Shown: positions 16,173-25,805, counted from the first letter of the stretch. The stretch is DNA of 64,000 nucleotides from Bowmanella dokdonensis (GCF_017254865.1 NZ_JAFKCV010000002.1:497832-561831), one strand, 5' to 3'. Made by a program: numbers and translations. Notes: generated from the letters alone by a model not told the origin.

Positions 16173-16961
16173 ATGTATCTGTACGAAAACCAGTTCAGCC
16201 GGGAACATGACTTTGCCACGGATGCCAGGGCGGGAAAATTCCTGGTCATCGCCTCAACCCCGAGGTGCGGAAGCCATATGCTAGGCCATGCCCTGCACCA
16301 GATTGGCTGCTTCGGTTTCCCCCTTGAATACGCCAACCCGGTCAACTTGCCCGAATGGGAAAAACAATTGCAAAGGCAGGGCTTCCCTGAAGTGCTGGAT
16401 GAACTGATGCGCCGGCGCACCTCAAGTAACGGCGTCTTTGCTATCAAGATCCATTATGAGCATATTGCCACCTTTGGCGGCTTCCCGCCTCTGATGCGTC
16501 ATTTCCCCAACGCTTTTTACCTTTTGCTGACCCGCCGGGATGCGCTCAGGCAAGCGGTTTCCCTGTCCCGTGCCAAACAGACCGGTGTCTGGATTGCCGG
16601 GCAGCAGGCCAGCACCCACCCTCCCCAATACAGCTATCAGGACATTAACCAGAGTCTCAAGCGGGTACTGATGGATACCGCAAGCTGGCGTTACCTGCTG
16701 GCCTCTCACGGTTGCCGCCATCTGGAAATGAGCTTCGAGCAGGCCAGCGCCGATCTGGATGGCACCGCGGCGCTGCTGGCCGGCAAGCTGGGCATAGAGG
16801 CCCCGTCCAGGACCGCCCGTCCCGTCACGCACAGACAGGGCGATGAGCTGAACCAGCAATGGTATGAAAGATTCCTGCAACAACACCGGGCATCATCAGA
16901 CTCTCTCACCCGTCAGGACGGTCTGCTGGATAAAGTTTTCAGAAGAATGCGCGGAGGCTGA
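16173..16961 (+). CDS. Stf0-type sulfotransferase
   Basis: 262 aa from the ATG at 16173, ten bases after the previous stop and preceded by AAGGGAGA. FLVIASTPRCGSHMLGHAL is the Stf0-type PAPS-binding loop, followed by GCFGFPLEY and later LLLTRRDALRQAVSLSRA, the 3'-phosphate region. The Stf0 prototype sulfates trehalose in mycobacteria; Gram-negative homologues are generally uncharacterised. With the preceding gene this gives two different sulfotransferases in one operon, which points to a sulfated polysaccharide. Confidence 0.85.
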   Translation: MYLYENQFSREHDFATDARAGKFLVIASTPRCGSHMLGHALHQIGCFGFPLEYANPVNLPEWEKQLQRQGFPEVLDELMRRRTSSNGVFAIKIHYEHIATFGGFPPLMRHFPNAFYLLLTRRDALRQAVSLSRAKQTGVWIAGQQASTHPPQYSYQDINQSLKRVLMDTASWRYLLASHGCRHLEMSFEQASADLDGTAALLAGKLGIEAPSRTARPVTHRQGDELNQQWYERFLQQHRASSDSLTRQDGLLDKVFRRMRGG

Positions 16962-16962
16962 C

Positions 16963-17967
16963 ATGCTGCAGGAACCAGACTATATCGTTTCGATCATTGT
17001 GCCCGTCTACAACCGGGCTCATACGGTGGCACAGACCCTGGCCAGTATTCAGCAACAGACCTATCCCTATTTTGAGGTAGTGATAGTGGATGACGGCTCC
17101 ACCGATGGCAGCGCCGAGGCGATCAAACCCTTCCTCAGCGACGTGCGGTTTCACTACCATTACCAGCCCAACAGCGGGCGACCCTCTATCGCCCGTAATC
17201 GTGGCGCCATGTTAGCCAGCTACGACTGGCTGGCGTTTCTTGACTCGGATGACCAGTGGCAGACGGATTACCTGTATGCCCAGGTCAGCACCCTGCGCAG
17301 CTTTGCCAGCCAGAAGGTCAAACTGGTTTTCAGCGACAATCGCAAGACCCTGGACGGCAGACCGGTGTACGACAGCTTTATCCGCCAGTTGCATCTGCAG
17401 GAGGAGCTTGAGCTGGCCACCAGTGAGAAGAATCGATTTGGCCGGCGGTTCGACCCCCTGCTGTTTCAACGGGCCCTGTGCAGGACAGGTTTTCTGATGA
17501 CCCAGGGGATCCTGGTGGAAAAAGCGTTATTCCTGCACGCCGGCGGCTTCGACGACAGGCTGAAGTTTGCCGAGGACACCGACACCTGGCTGACCCTCTG
17601 CAACCTGACCCCAGTTGCCCAGTGCGCCGGCGTCGGCTTTACCTATTGCTGCCATCAGGACAATCTTACCCGGCATAAGGTTGACCGTTTCTACGCCGAC
17701 ACCCTGCAGGTGTTACGCAAGCATGAGATGCGACTGGCCAATGACAAGCCGTCAGTCCAGCACCTACGGGCACGTATACTCAAGTACCAGATTCAGCGTC
17801 TTGCCGATTGTGGGACACCCGCAGAGCAGGAGCTATGTCCAGCCCAACCCCGCCGGCTGGGGCTGGGGAGCTTTTTCAATGTGACCTGGAATCGTGAGCT
17901 GCTGCGCACCCTGGCCAGGAATCTGCCGCGGTTGCCGGCCTTTTTGTTCAGCCGCACCGCCGGATAG
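16963..17967 (+). CDS. Family 2 glycosyltransferase
   Basis: 334 aa from the ATG at 16963, preceded by GCGGAGG and one base after the previous stop. GT-A fold motifs: VSIIVPVYNRAHTVAQTL, VVIVDDGSTDGS, and the metal-binding WLAFLDSDDQW. A later KFAEDTDTW is a likely catalytic-base region. It is predicted to add a sugar to the lipid-linked repeat unit at the inner membrane. It is the last gene of the + strand operon. Confidence 0.88.
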   Translation: MLQEPDYIVSIIVPVYNRAHTVAQTLASIQQQTYPYFEVVIVDDGSTDGSAEAIKPFLSDVRFHYHYQPNSGRPSIARNRGAMLASYDWLAFLDSDDQWQTDYLYAQVSTLRSFASQKVKLVFSDNRKTLDGRPVYDSFIRQLHLQEELELATSEKNRFGRRFDPLLFQRALCRTGFLMTQGILVEKALFLHAGGFDDRLKFAEDTDTWLTLCNLTPVAQCAGVGFTYCCHQDNLTRHKVDRFYADTLQVLRKHEMRLANDKPSVQHLRARILKYQIQRLADCGTPAEQELCPAQPRRLGLGSFFNVTWNRELLRTLARNLPRLPAFLFSRTAG

Positions 17968-18022
17968 TGGAGCAAATCTGAGGGTCACTGATTACCGATA
18001 AGGCAGCCATATGAAACCTGCC

Positions 18023-18064
18023 TGTCTTTGCTTTTTTGCGCAGGAACGCGAAAACGCAAAGACA
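18023..18064. terminator. Long hairpin between convergent polysaccharide operons
   Basis: TGTCTTTGC at 18023-18031 pairs with GCAAAGACA at 18056-18064. An inner TTTT-GCG pairs with CGC-AAAA, giving a long imperfect stem. It sits between the + strand GT2 gene and the - strand pyruvyltransferase gene, so it could end both transcripts. There is no classical U tract on either side. Confidence 0.4.
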
Positions 18065-18132
18065 AGGAGCCGCTTTTGCAACTCCTACTCTGGGCGCGAA
18101 ATGATGGGGTCCCAGCTTCGCGATTACATTAT

Positions 18133-19194
18133 TCAGGCAGCCCGCTTGGGCAGATCGTTGAAACCGTCCTGCCGGTCGGCGGCCAGCCTCTGCAGTGCCT
18201 GGTACAGACGTTGTCTGGCGGCCTGAAACTGCTGTTCATCACTCAGGTAGCCCTGTTGGCTGGCCAGCCCCTGCAACTGGGTCGCAGTGCGCGATATCCG
18301 GCCGGTTGGGTGATTGCCTATAGCATTGAGCAGCGGCAGCAAGAGCTTGCGACGAATTTTCAGGTAACGCCTGCGCCTGGCCATGATACTGCGATCCCTT
18401 CGCCGGGCCTGTTGGGCAGCCAGTTCTCTGACCGCGGCAGACAGATCCGGTTGTTCGGTGGAAAGACTGGCCAGATTGGCATTGTCATTGAGGGCCACCG
18501 CCGCCATCTTATCATCGAGCCAACCGATACGGGACGGCGGATGGACAAACACGGGACGTACCCTGGCGCCCACCGCCAATGCCCAGTCATTCCATTTGAA
18601 ACGACTGATCTCGCGACTGCTCCAGACCGGGATCCAGGGTACCCGGTAGGCATCGGCAAGAATAGCCGCATGCATGGACTCCGCCAGCACCAACCTGGCC
18701 CGAGCCAACTGGCGAATCACCTGCTTGGACTCGTCTCTCGGATCGACCAGGGCGATCCCCGCCATCCGGCAGACTTTGCCCCAGTCGCTGCGGCGCATGC
18801 TGTCAAGATGGGGTACAAACACCACCTGCCGGTCGTTGGGCGGCAGAGGGGGGACTTCCAGTACATCAGGGATCAGAATGGCAGGGTCGGCTAACACATA
18901 GTCCTCACCATACCCCAGCAGACGGGCGGTCAGCGGTCCGCGAAAGCCGTAACAACGACAATGGGGCTGATGGATAAAGTCTGGCAGACTGCCGTAGCCG
19001 GCCCCCGAGCCCAGCACCACCAGCCTGTTCGCTGCCGGGAGCTGGTGGGTCAGCACTGTGCCGGCACCGGCGAGCATCACATCGGTATTGTCGTCCCAGT
19101 CACCCGGCAGTAGCGCCCGCCACAACCAGGCATTGAGGTCATCACCAAAATTCCCCTCCTTGCCCTCTGGCGATTGCCAGTAATGAACATGCAT
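18133..19194 (-). CDS. Polysaccharide pyruvyltransferase-family protein
   Basis: 353 aa from the ATG at 19194. GGGAGAAGGG precedes it and the N-terminus then reads MHVHYWQ with GNFGDDLN soon after, typical for the family. An upstream ATG at 19209 overlaps the flippase stop. Further family marks are VMLAGAGTVL, RGPLTARLLG and LADPAILIPD, then a second half with ARLVLAESMHAAILADAYRVPWIPV. These enzymes move pyruvate from phosphoenolpyruvate to form acidic ketals on exopolysaccharide sugars. The last ~110 residues are basic and extend beyond the usual domain. Confidence 0.85.
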   Translation of the reverse strand: MHVHYWQSPEGKEGNFGDDLNAWLWRALLPGDWDDNTDVMLAGAGTVLTHQLPAANRLVVLGSGAGYGSLPDFIHQPHCRCYGFRGPLTARLLGYGEDYVLADPAILIPDVLEVPPLPPNDRQVVFVPHLDSMRRSDWGKVCRMAGIALVDPRDESKQVIRQLARARLVLAESMHAAILADAYRVPWIPVWSSREISRFKWNDWALAVGARVRPVFVHPPSRIGWLDDKMAAVALNDNANLASLSTEQPDLSAAVRELAAQQARRRDRSIMARRRRYLKIRRKLLLPLLNAIGNHPTGRISRTATQLQGLASQQGYLSDEQQFQAARQRLYQALQRLAADRQDGFNDLPKRAA

Positions 19195-19205
19195 TCCCTT
19201 CTCCC

Positions 19206-20621
19206 TCATGTCCTGGTCCTCATGACCAGCATCAATCCTTTGTACCAATTGGGTTTAAGCAGCGAAAAGCTGATCAGGTAAACCAGCAGGCCGGTGAGCA
19301 CGGCGATCAGTATCATGGCAAAATCCATGGCAAACTGGCGGGAAAGCATCCACACCACCCCCAGCATTAAAGTCGATGCCAGCAGGATGCGTCCGTAATC
19401 ATATGCCAGGCGCTGATAATCCAACTGCGTCACCCGGCTTATCTGGTAACACTTAAAACCCAAATCCAAAGTGGTATGAACCGTCAGGGCCAGCACGGCA
19501 GCCATGGCCCCCAGGGCGGGTGACAACCACCAGACCAGCCCCAGACTCAGCAGCGAGAGGCAGATATCCGCGCCCACCCCGATTCTGGCCTGGCCCATGG
19601 CCGCCAGCGTGGCGGGCACATACAACACCAGGCTGCGCAGGGCCGCCAGCAGGGCCAGGATCTGAAACAATACGATGGCGGCATGCCACTTCTCATCGAA
19701 GGCATAACGGATGATATCCGGCCCCACCGCCAGGGCGCCGACAAACAGCGGCACCATCAACAACGCCGTGTATACGCTGAGATCCGACACGAATCGCCCC
19801 ACCTGATGCCCTTCGTTGGCCCGCCTGGCAATGGCCGGCAGGGCATAACTGAGCAGTCCTTCGCTGAGCGCCTGGCGGGGCAGATCGATCAGGCGGTTGG
19901 CGAAACTGAAGTACCCCACCACAGTGGTGCTGGTGGTCGCACCGAGCAGTAAAGTCATGCCCCTGACCAGCATGCCGCGGCTGAGCATTTTCAGGGCAAT
20001 GGAGCTGCCTTCTTTGGCGATAGACAAAAACACCGGCCAACTTACCGGGCCCCATACGTGCTGCCAGCGCCCTCTGAGCAGCCAGAGCAGGGCAAAGCAA
20101 TCCATGACCACCGCCTGCAAAACGATGGCCCAGGCCCCCGCGCCGCCCAGTGCCGCGCCAATCCCGGCCAGCGCGCCGAGCACTTTTCCGGCCAGGGTGC
20201 GGTTGGCCAGGGCCTTGAAATTACGTTCGCGCCTGAGCATGGCGACCAGTGGCCTGGCCATGACACTGGCCAGCAGTTTGAGACAGGCAAAGGCCACCAG
20301 GGCCACAAACAGTCCGTCGTCGCTGGCCAGCCAGATGGCACCTACCAACACCACACTGGTGACCAGACTAAGGGCGCCGCCCAGCCAGAATACCGATGCG
20401 GCGCTTTTTGACATATCGTCCCTGCGACGCACCAGGGGATCTTCGAGCAGGCTGCAATAGACCACCCCGAATGTCTCCGCCAGAGTCAGGGCCAGCACCC
20501 CCAGACCAAACTGGCTGGGCCCCAGCAGTAAAGCATAGAGAAGGAAGGAGCAGACCGAGATCCCGATCAGGCCGAACTTCTCGAAAAAGATCCAGCTGAG
20601 GTTGATGACTCTGTGTCGCAT
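19206..20621 (-). CDS. Wzx-type oligosaccharide flippase
   Basis: 471 aa with about 12-14 hydrophobic helices spread over the whole length and no large soluble domain, as in the polysaccharide-specific branch of the MOP/MATE superfamily. Recognisable features are an N-terminal helix run after INLSWIFFEKFGLIG and the central GYFSFANRLIDLPRQAL motif. It should flip the undecaprenyl-linked repeat unit across the inner membrane. Its start is two bases from the upstream GT2 stop. Confidence 0.85.
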   Translation of the reverse strand: MRHRVINLSWIFFEKFGLIGISVCSFLLYALLLGPSQFGLGVLALTLAETFGVVYCSLLEDPLVRRRDDMSKSAASVFWLGGALSLVTSVVLVGAIWLASDDGLFVALVAFACLKLLASVMARPLVAMLRRERNFKALANRTLAGKVLGALAGIGAALGGAGAWAIVLQAVVMDCFALLWLLRGRWQHVWGPVSWPVFLSIAKEGSSIALKMLSRGMLVRGMTLLLGATTSTTVVGYFSFANRLIDLPRQALSEGLLSYALPAIARRANEGHQVGRFVSDLSVYTALLMVPLFVGALAVGPDIIRYAFDEKWHAAIVLFQILALLAALRSLVLYVPATLAAMGQARIGVGADICLSLLSLGLVWWLSPALGAMAAVLALTVHTTLDLGFKCYQISRVTQLDYQRLAYDYGRILLASTLMLGVVWMLSRQFAMDFAMILIAVLTGLLVYLISFSLLKPNWYKGLMLVMRTRT

Positions 20622-20623
20622 GA

Positions 20624-21538
20624 TCAGCGTAACTGGTTAAGCAGGTTGAAATTTCCCACCAGGCTGCCATAGGCATTAATCAGTGCATGACGGCTCCAAT
20701 AGACCCGTCCACCGGACAGTTTCCTGGCCTTCTCGAACAGATTCCGGTACTGGGGCACATTATTGGCCCGCAGGGCGTCGCGGAAAAACTCTTCCAGGTT
20801 TTCATACCAGATATGGTCGACCTGCCTGCCCTTGACTTTAGCCATGCGGATCAGGCGTTCCACACACTGGATACGATACTGGTAATTCCTGTCGCTGCAG
20901 GCGGTCAGGTTGCCTTCGTGATTGACCTTGCGCACTGTCACCTGTGGCACAGTATGCACCTGGCCGCGACAAGCCAGACTGGCCCAAAGCAGCCGGTCCT
21001 CACCAAAGCGTATATCCTCATCGAAGCCGCCTACCTTACGAATCGCCTCGGTGCTGGCCAGCACCGAGGAGGTGGCGTTGATGACATTACGGGTCAGAAA
21101 CTGCTCAAATACCCAGCCGTCCTTGTGCCTGTCAATGGTCAGCACCCGGTCCTCTCCCCAATGCACTTCGGCAAAGGTGTCGATCAGCACCGCCTGGGGA
21201 TGCAGGTTGGCCAGCTCAATCTGCATTTCCAGTTTATGCCAGTGGACCCAGTTGTCGTCCGCATCGAGAAAAGCCACCCAGGGTCTGGCCGTCTGGGCCA
21301 CACCGTGGTTGCGTGCCGCCGCCGGGCCACCGTTTTCCACCTGGCAGTAGCGAATCAGCGGAAAATAACGGGACCCTCGTATCACCTCATCGGTGTTGTC
21401 GGTGGAACCGTCATTGACCACTATCACCTCGCCGGGCAACTCCCTTTGCCGGAACAGGGATTCCAGGGTGTCCTGAATAAACCCTGCGCAGTTATAGGCG
21501 GGGATCACCACCGCAATGTCTTCTGTTGTATATCTCAC
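20624..21538 (-). CDS. Family 2 glycosyltransferase
   Basis: 304 aa from a GTG that overlaps the polymerase gene's stop (GTGA), with AAGGAGG before it. GT-A motifs: AVVIPAYNCAGFIQDTLESL, VIVVNDGSTDNTDEVI, VAFLDADDNW and the later IRFGEDRLLW. Predicted to be a cytoplasmic-face transferase building the repeat unit. Donor and acceptor cannot be read from the sequence. Confidence 0.88.
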   Translation of the reverse strand: MRYTTEDIAVVIPAYNCAGFIQDTLESLFRQRELPGEVIVVNDGSTDNTDEVIRGSRYFPLIRYCQVENGGPAAARNHGVAQTARPWVAFLDADDNWVHWHKLEMQIELANLHPQAVLIDTFAEVHWGEDRVLTIDRHKDGWVFEQFLTRNVINATSSVLASTEAIRKVGGFDEDIRFGEDRLLWASLACRGQVHTVPQVTVRKVNHEGNLTACSDRNYQYRIQCVERLIRMAKVKGRQVDHIWYENLEEFFRDALRANNVPQYRNLFEKARKLSGGRVYWSRHALINAYGSLVGNFNLLNQLR

Positions 21539-22797
21539 AGTACCTCCTTGAATCTGTATTGGCGAAGCTCGCCCACGTAGCGGACAGCAGTAAAAGAAAT
21601 CAACGCAAACAGGAACATGTCGAAGCTGTTGTGATTGATGATCACAAAAGCCACATAGTTCACCATAAGTTGCAATATCAGGATGCTGATCAGCGGCGCG
21701 AACAGCAGCCCCTGCGGATGGTAGATATAGGCTCTGGCGGCGTTGAACAAACTGGTGCCGACCAGGGCGACAACCAAGCCCAGGCCGGCTATTCCGCCGT
21801 GCAGTAGCGCTTCGTAGTAACCGCTGTGGGCATTGCCTATATAGCCCCAGCGATCGACAAAATCGGCCACCGCACTGCTGGCCCAGAAGGCGCCAAAGCC
21901 GTAGCCGAATGTCGGCTCCTCGGCCACATAGTCATCCATCAGTTCCCAGATGACCACCCTGTTGGTCAGGGTGGGATCGCGACCAAGCAGGCCGAGTAAC
22001 ACGTCGTACAGGTAGAAGCAGACCAGACCGCCCAGGAGTAGCAGAGCGCTGATCATCACCAGCCGGTGGAAATTGACCTGTGGGCGATAGGTGCGTAGAT
22101 AGGCCAGCAACGCCACCATCATCAGGCCGGCCAGCAGGATCACTGCCGCCGTGGCCGAGCGGGACAGGACTAAGGCCAGCAGCAGGACAGCCAGCAAAGT
22201 CCGCTCTGTCCCGGTACGGAAGTGACCCAGGCCCACCAGGATGAGGACGGCATAGGCATATGCCCTGGCACCGGCATTCTTGTCGGCGAAAATGCCGACG
22301 AAGGCATGCTCCCGTAATCCGCCGCCCACTGAAACCAGGGAGGGACTGACCAGAAGCAGCAACAATCCAATCAGCGCGGCCACGCCGACGGCATTGGCGA
22401 AAAAACGCATCAGGGAGACCGGCTCAAAGCTTTGTACCAGTACATAGGCCGCCAGCACCAGGGTGGAAAAGGCAATCACCCGGCGAAAGCTGATATCCGG
22501 CTCGTAGGACCATGATATGGACAGGCAGAAATACCCAATCAGCAACAGCCACCAGATACCCCCCGTAAACCGGAAAGGCCCTTCCAGGTGTCGCATTCGC
22601 CAGAACAGATAGCCCCCCAGACCAAATAGCATCACACCCATCAGTTGCCTGGGCAGGTTTCCGCCGGCGTTATAGTTCAACATATCTTCTGCCTGGCCCG
22701 GCCCGAACAGATTGCTGGCGAAATTGAGAAAGGCGCAGTAATAGATCAGCGCCAGCAGCAGATAGCCCCGCTTCAGACTGTCCAGACTCAACACCAT
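21535..22797 (-). CDS. Wzy-like polymerase / O-antigen ligase-family membrane protein
   Basis: 420 aa from the ATG at 22797, which shares bases with the upstream GT4 stop (TGATG). Ten or more hydrophobic helices, and a large periplasmic loop with GYGFGAFWASS followed by NAHSGYYEALLHGGIAGL, the H-containing pattern of the O-antigen ligase/polymerase (Wzy_C) family. In this locus it most likely polymerises the flipped repeat units. A ligase role cannot be excluded from sequence alone. Confidence 0.85.
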   Translation of the reverse strand: MVLSLDSLKRGYLLLALIYYCAFLNFASNLFGPGQAEDMLNYNAGGNLPRQLMGVMLFGLGGYLFWRMRHLEGPFRFTGGIWWLLLIGYFCLSISWSYEPDISFRRVIAFSTLVLAAYVLVQSFEPVSLMRFFANAVGVAALIGLLLLLVSPSLVSVGGGLREHAFVGIFADKNAGARAYAYAVLILVGLGHFRTGTERTLLAVLLLALVLSRSATAAVILLAGLMMVALLAYLRTYRPQVNFHRLVMISALLLLGGLVCFYLYDVLLGLLGRDPTLTNRVVIWELMDDYVAEEPTFGYGFGAFWASSAVADFVDRWGYIGNAHSGYYEALLHGGIAGLGLVVALVGTSLFNAARAYIYHPQGLLFAPLISILILQLMVNYVAFVIINHNSFDMFLFALISFTAVRYVGELRQYRFKEVL

Positions 22798-23912
22798 CAG
22801 GCCGGCTTCCCAAGCAGCAGTTGGCGGTAACACAGGGCGGCATTGTCGGCCCGGTAGGGTTGAACCGCCTCCGTAAGACGCAGCCGGGTCTGGCGGTCAG
22901 GATCATGGCTAAGACGCAGCACGATGGCCTCGGCCAGTGCCTTGACGTCGCCGTCACGGACCAGGGGCGCAACAGTGCCGTCACGCAGGATCTCCCTCGG
23001 TCCATGGGGACAGTCAAACGCCACCACCGGGGTACCCACTGACATGGCTTCCACCAGACCGTTGGGGCTGCCCTCGAAACGCGAAGACAGGACAAACAGA
23101 TCGGCCTGTTGGACTTCGGCAATAGGATTGGCCGTGTAACCGGGCATATCCAGTCGCTCCGCCACCTCCAGAATCGCTGCCTGCTTGGTCAGTTTGGCGC
23201 GAAGCTCCCCTTCGCCGAAGATGATCAGATAGCAATCGAGGGATTGACAGACCCTGGCAAAAGCCTCAATCAGCAGATCAAAGCCTTTCTGATGGCTCAG
23301 GCGCCCCACCGCCACCAGTACCTTGCCGGGCTTTTCCCGCAGCCAGGGATGGGTCGCAGAGGCACTGGCGGCCTCTCGGGTTTCCTCGGCAATCACAGGG
23401 TTCGGCGCACAGGTCACGTTGTCGGCCCGCACCAATGTATGGGCGATCAGATCCTGCGCCACGCCACGAGAGACAGCGATCACCGGTCTGGGCAGCAGCC
23501 GGTAAAGCAGCGGCGCGAGGCCATAGGTCGCCTTCATCAGCAGGCTGCGGTTAACCTGTCGATCCAGCGAAAAGGTATTGCGTTCACTGACCGACAGCCT
23601 GCTCAGCCACCCCAGACTGGCACAGGCCAGGGCCGCAACGACATTGACATGGGTCAGCACCGAGAGGATGGCATCCGGGGCGCGGTGCTTGAGGTGCCGG
23701 CGCAGGGGCATAAAGGCTTTCAGGGTTCGCGGGATACCCAGCTCGCTGACCTGCACCCGCTCACTGACAAAACCCAGGTTGTCGCCGCCGCTGCTGAGCA
23801 GCACCAACTCCACCTGGTCCTCGCCCAGGGCCAACTGATTGGCCAGACGAACCATCATCTTTTCGGCACCCCCGCCTCGCAGGTCATGCAGAATGATCAT
23901 GATGTTTGCCAT
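22797..23912 (-). CDS. Family 4 glycosyltransferase
   Basis: 371 aa GT-B fold. The N-terminal domain has IMIILHDLRGGGAEKMMVRLA. The C-terminal domain has VAVGRLSHQKGFDLLIEAF and the E-x7-E type nucleotide-sugar motif in SSRFEGSPNGLVEAMSVGTP, followed by HGPREIL. It closely resembles the amylovoran/galactosyl-type retaining transferases of capsule clusters. ATG with GGGGGTAGG upstream. It is eight bases after the next GT4 gene's stop. Confidence 0.9.
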   Translation of the reverse strand: MANIMIILHDLRGGGAEKMMVRLANQLALGEDQVELVLLSSGGDNLGFVSERVQVSELGIPRTLKAFMPLRRHLKHRAPDAILSVLTHVNVVAALACASLGWLSRLSVSERNTFSLDRQVNRSLLMKATYGLAPLLYRLLPRPVIAVSRGVAQDLIAHTLVRADNVTCAPNPVIAEETREAASASATHPWLREKPGKVLVAVGRLSHQKGFDLLIEAFARVCQSLDCYLIIFGEGELRAKLTKQAAILEVAERLDMPGYTANPIAEVQQADLFVLSSRFEGSPNGLVEAMSVGTPVVAFDCPHGPREILRDGTVAPLVRDGDVKALAEAIVLRLSHDPDRQTRLRLTEAVQPYRADNAALCYRQLLLGKPA

Positions 23913-23920
23913 CCTACCCC

Positions 23921-25006
23921 CTAGAAATGTTGCATATAGGCCCGCGCGACCTGATCGAAATGGAACTTCAGCACCTTGTCCGTGGTGGGGCGATGGTTGC
24001 GCTGTTGATGTTCCAGCAACGCCTGGGAAAGCGCCGGCACGTCCTGTGGTGCCACCAGCACGCCAAACTGATTGTCACCGAGCAGTTCGCGGGGGCCGGT
24101 GGGACAGTCAAAGGCAATCACCGGCGTATCCAGTGCCATGGCCTCTACCAACACGGTGGGCATGCCTTCATGGCGGGAGGAAAGAATAAAGGCTTTGGCG
24201 TGCTTAATGATGTAATAGGGATTGTCCACAAAGCCGGTAAAGACCACGCTGTCGGCCACACCGCGCCGCTCAGCCTGTTCCATCAGTTGCGACTGGAGTT
24301 CGCCGCTGCCGACTATCACCAGTTGCGGCAGAGCCGGGTTGCGCCACTTGGCCATGGCATAGGCGTCGATAAGCATATCGAAGCCTTTCTGTCTGACCAG
24401 GCGACCCACCGCACAATAGTAGTCGCCCAACTGCAGTTTCTGCGTATTGGTCTTGGCCAGGGCGAAGATGCGCCCGTCCACCACCGCGTTGGGGATGAAA
24501 TCCACCTGCCTCCTGCCAATACGTATGGCGCTGCGCAACTGTTCGCTCAGGCTTTGGGACACCGCCACTATCTTGCGGTTGGTCAGGGCATAGCAGTTGT
24601 ACAGCAGTTTGATGGCCCAGGGGGGCAGCTTCTGCCCGCTTACATCCAGCGCACAATGCCGGGTATAGATGACGCTGAGTCTTGGGTAACGCAGGGCGCA
24701 CAGACAGGCCAGCATATTGGCCGTCTCGGTGGCGGAGATCAGCACCTCCACCTGCATGGCTTCGATACAGGCGAACAGCTCCCGCAGTTTGCCCACAAAG
24801 CCTTTGTCCTGAGTGGGAGAAAAAGCCTGATAGCGCTCGGCCAGTCGCTTGAATCCGTCCCGGCTCTCTCCCTGGGTGTCATACACATAGAAGAAACTTT
24901 GGACCTGATGGCGGGCCAGCGCGGTGGCGAGATTCTGATGCACCCGCTCGATGCCGCCGTCAGGAGTGAAAAACTTATGCAGAAACAGCACACGATTAAT
25001 AGCCAT
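23921..25006 (-). CDS. Family 4 glycosyltransferase
   Basis: 361 aa from the ATG at 25006, preceded by GGAGGGACCA; the longer start at 25018 has no better support. N-terminal VLFLHKFFTPDGGIERVHQNLA, C-terminal CAVGRLVRQKGFDMLIDAYA and SSRHEGMPTVLVEAMALDTP with GPRELLGDN. It overlaps the end of the wecG-like gene by 11 bases, so coupling is likely. A second retaining transferase in the locus; sugar specificity unknown. Confidence 0.9.
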   Translation of the reverse strand: MAINRVLFLHKFFTPDGGIERVHQNLATALARHQVQSFFYVYDTQGESRDGFKRLAERYQAFSPTQDKGFVGKLRELFACIEAMQVEVLISATETANMLACLCALRYPRLSVIYTRHCALDVSGQKLPPWAIKLLYNCYALTNRKIVAVSQSLSEQLRSAIRIGRRQVDFIPNAVVDGRIFALAKTNTQKLQLGDYYCAVGRLVRQKGFDMLIDAYAMAKWRNPALPQLVIVGSGELQSQLMEQAERRGVADSVVFTGFVDNPYYIIKHAKAFILSSRHEGMPTVLVEAMALDTPVIAFDCPTGPRELLGDNQFGVLVAPQDVPALSQALLEHQQRNHRPTTDKVLKFHFDQVARAYMQHF

Positions 25007-25805
25007 TGGTCCCTCCATGGGGCTGTTGACGGGTCACTCTGTGTTTGTACATGCAATACAGAGCATGGGGATTGGTGGTGAGATAACGCCAGAGAAACTT
25101 ACGCGGCTCAGACAATGCCCTGTGCAGCCATTCCAGGCCCCACTCCTGCATAAACTGCGGCGCCCGCCGATAGTCACCGGTGACGTAGTTGTAACAGCCG
25201 CCACAGGTGATTATCACCGGCACCTGCAGATTCCATTTATGGCGGATACAAAAAGCCTGTTCCTTGGGCTTGCCCAGCCCTATCCACAACACATCGGGTT
25301 TTAGCCGGTTAATATGGTCGATAACCCGTTGCTCGTCCTCTTCAAGAAAGTAACCGTGCTGGGTGCCGGCAATGGCGAAATTTTCATAGCTCTGCTGCAT
25401 GCGCCAGGCGCATTCGTTGACCACCTGTTCTTTACCGCCCAGCAGAAAGTGCCTTAGGGGCCGGTTGTGCAGCCGGGGAATATCGTGAATCAGATCGGTA
25501 GTGGCCGAGCGCTCGGGAATGGGCCGCTCGGCGAAGCGCCGCGACATCTTCACTACGCTCTGGCCGTCGGCGTGGATAATGTCGGCCTGAGCCAACAGCT
25601 GCATAAAGCCGGGATCCGAATTGGCCAGGGAAATACCCTGTCCATTGGAATCGAAAACCAGCACCGGCAATGGGCGTTCGCCCGCCTCGACTTGCTGTCG
25701 GTAATCTGCGACAGTGGCGGCGATCACTTCCACCAGCTGTGGGCGCGTCAGGCAGGCGGTTTTCAGGCCTCCCACCCTGGCAAAATTAACATCCTTTAAT
25801 TTCAT
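24996..25805 (-). CDS. WecG/TagA/CpsF-family glycosyltransferase (GT26)
   Basis: 269 aa. Family marks: VFDSNGQGISLANSDPGF, ADIIHADGQSVV (conserved Asp-Gly), DLIHDIP, the VLWIGLGKPKEQAFC block, and the closing GLEWLHRALSEPRKFLWRYL. The WecG prototype adds N-acetylmannosaminuronate to lipid-linked GlcNAc; other members use different UDP-sugars. Probably adds the second sugar of the repeat unit. ATG with GGAGAGGAAG upstream. Confidence 0.9.
   Translation of the reverse strand: MKLKDVNFARVGGLKTACLTRPQLVEVIAATVADYRQQVEAGERPLPVLVFDSNGQGISLANSDPGFMQLLAQADIIHADGQSVVKMSRRFAERPIPERSATTDLIHDIPRLHNRPLRHFLLGGKEQVVNECAWRMQQSYENFAIAGTQHGYFLEEDEQRVIDHINRLKPDVLWIGLGKPKEQAFCIRHKWNLQVPVIITCGGCYNYVTGDYRRAPQFMQEWGLEWLHRALSEPRKFLWRYLTTNPHALYCMYKHRVTRQQPHGGTNGY

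Noticed and set aside
18028..18894. A 288-codon + strand frame opposite the pyruvyltransferase gene.
   Set aside because: The - strand product has clear family motifs; the + frame has none.
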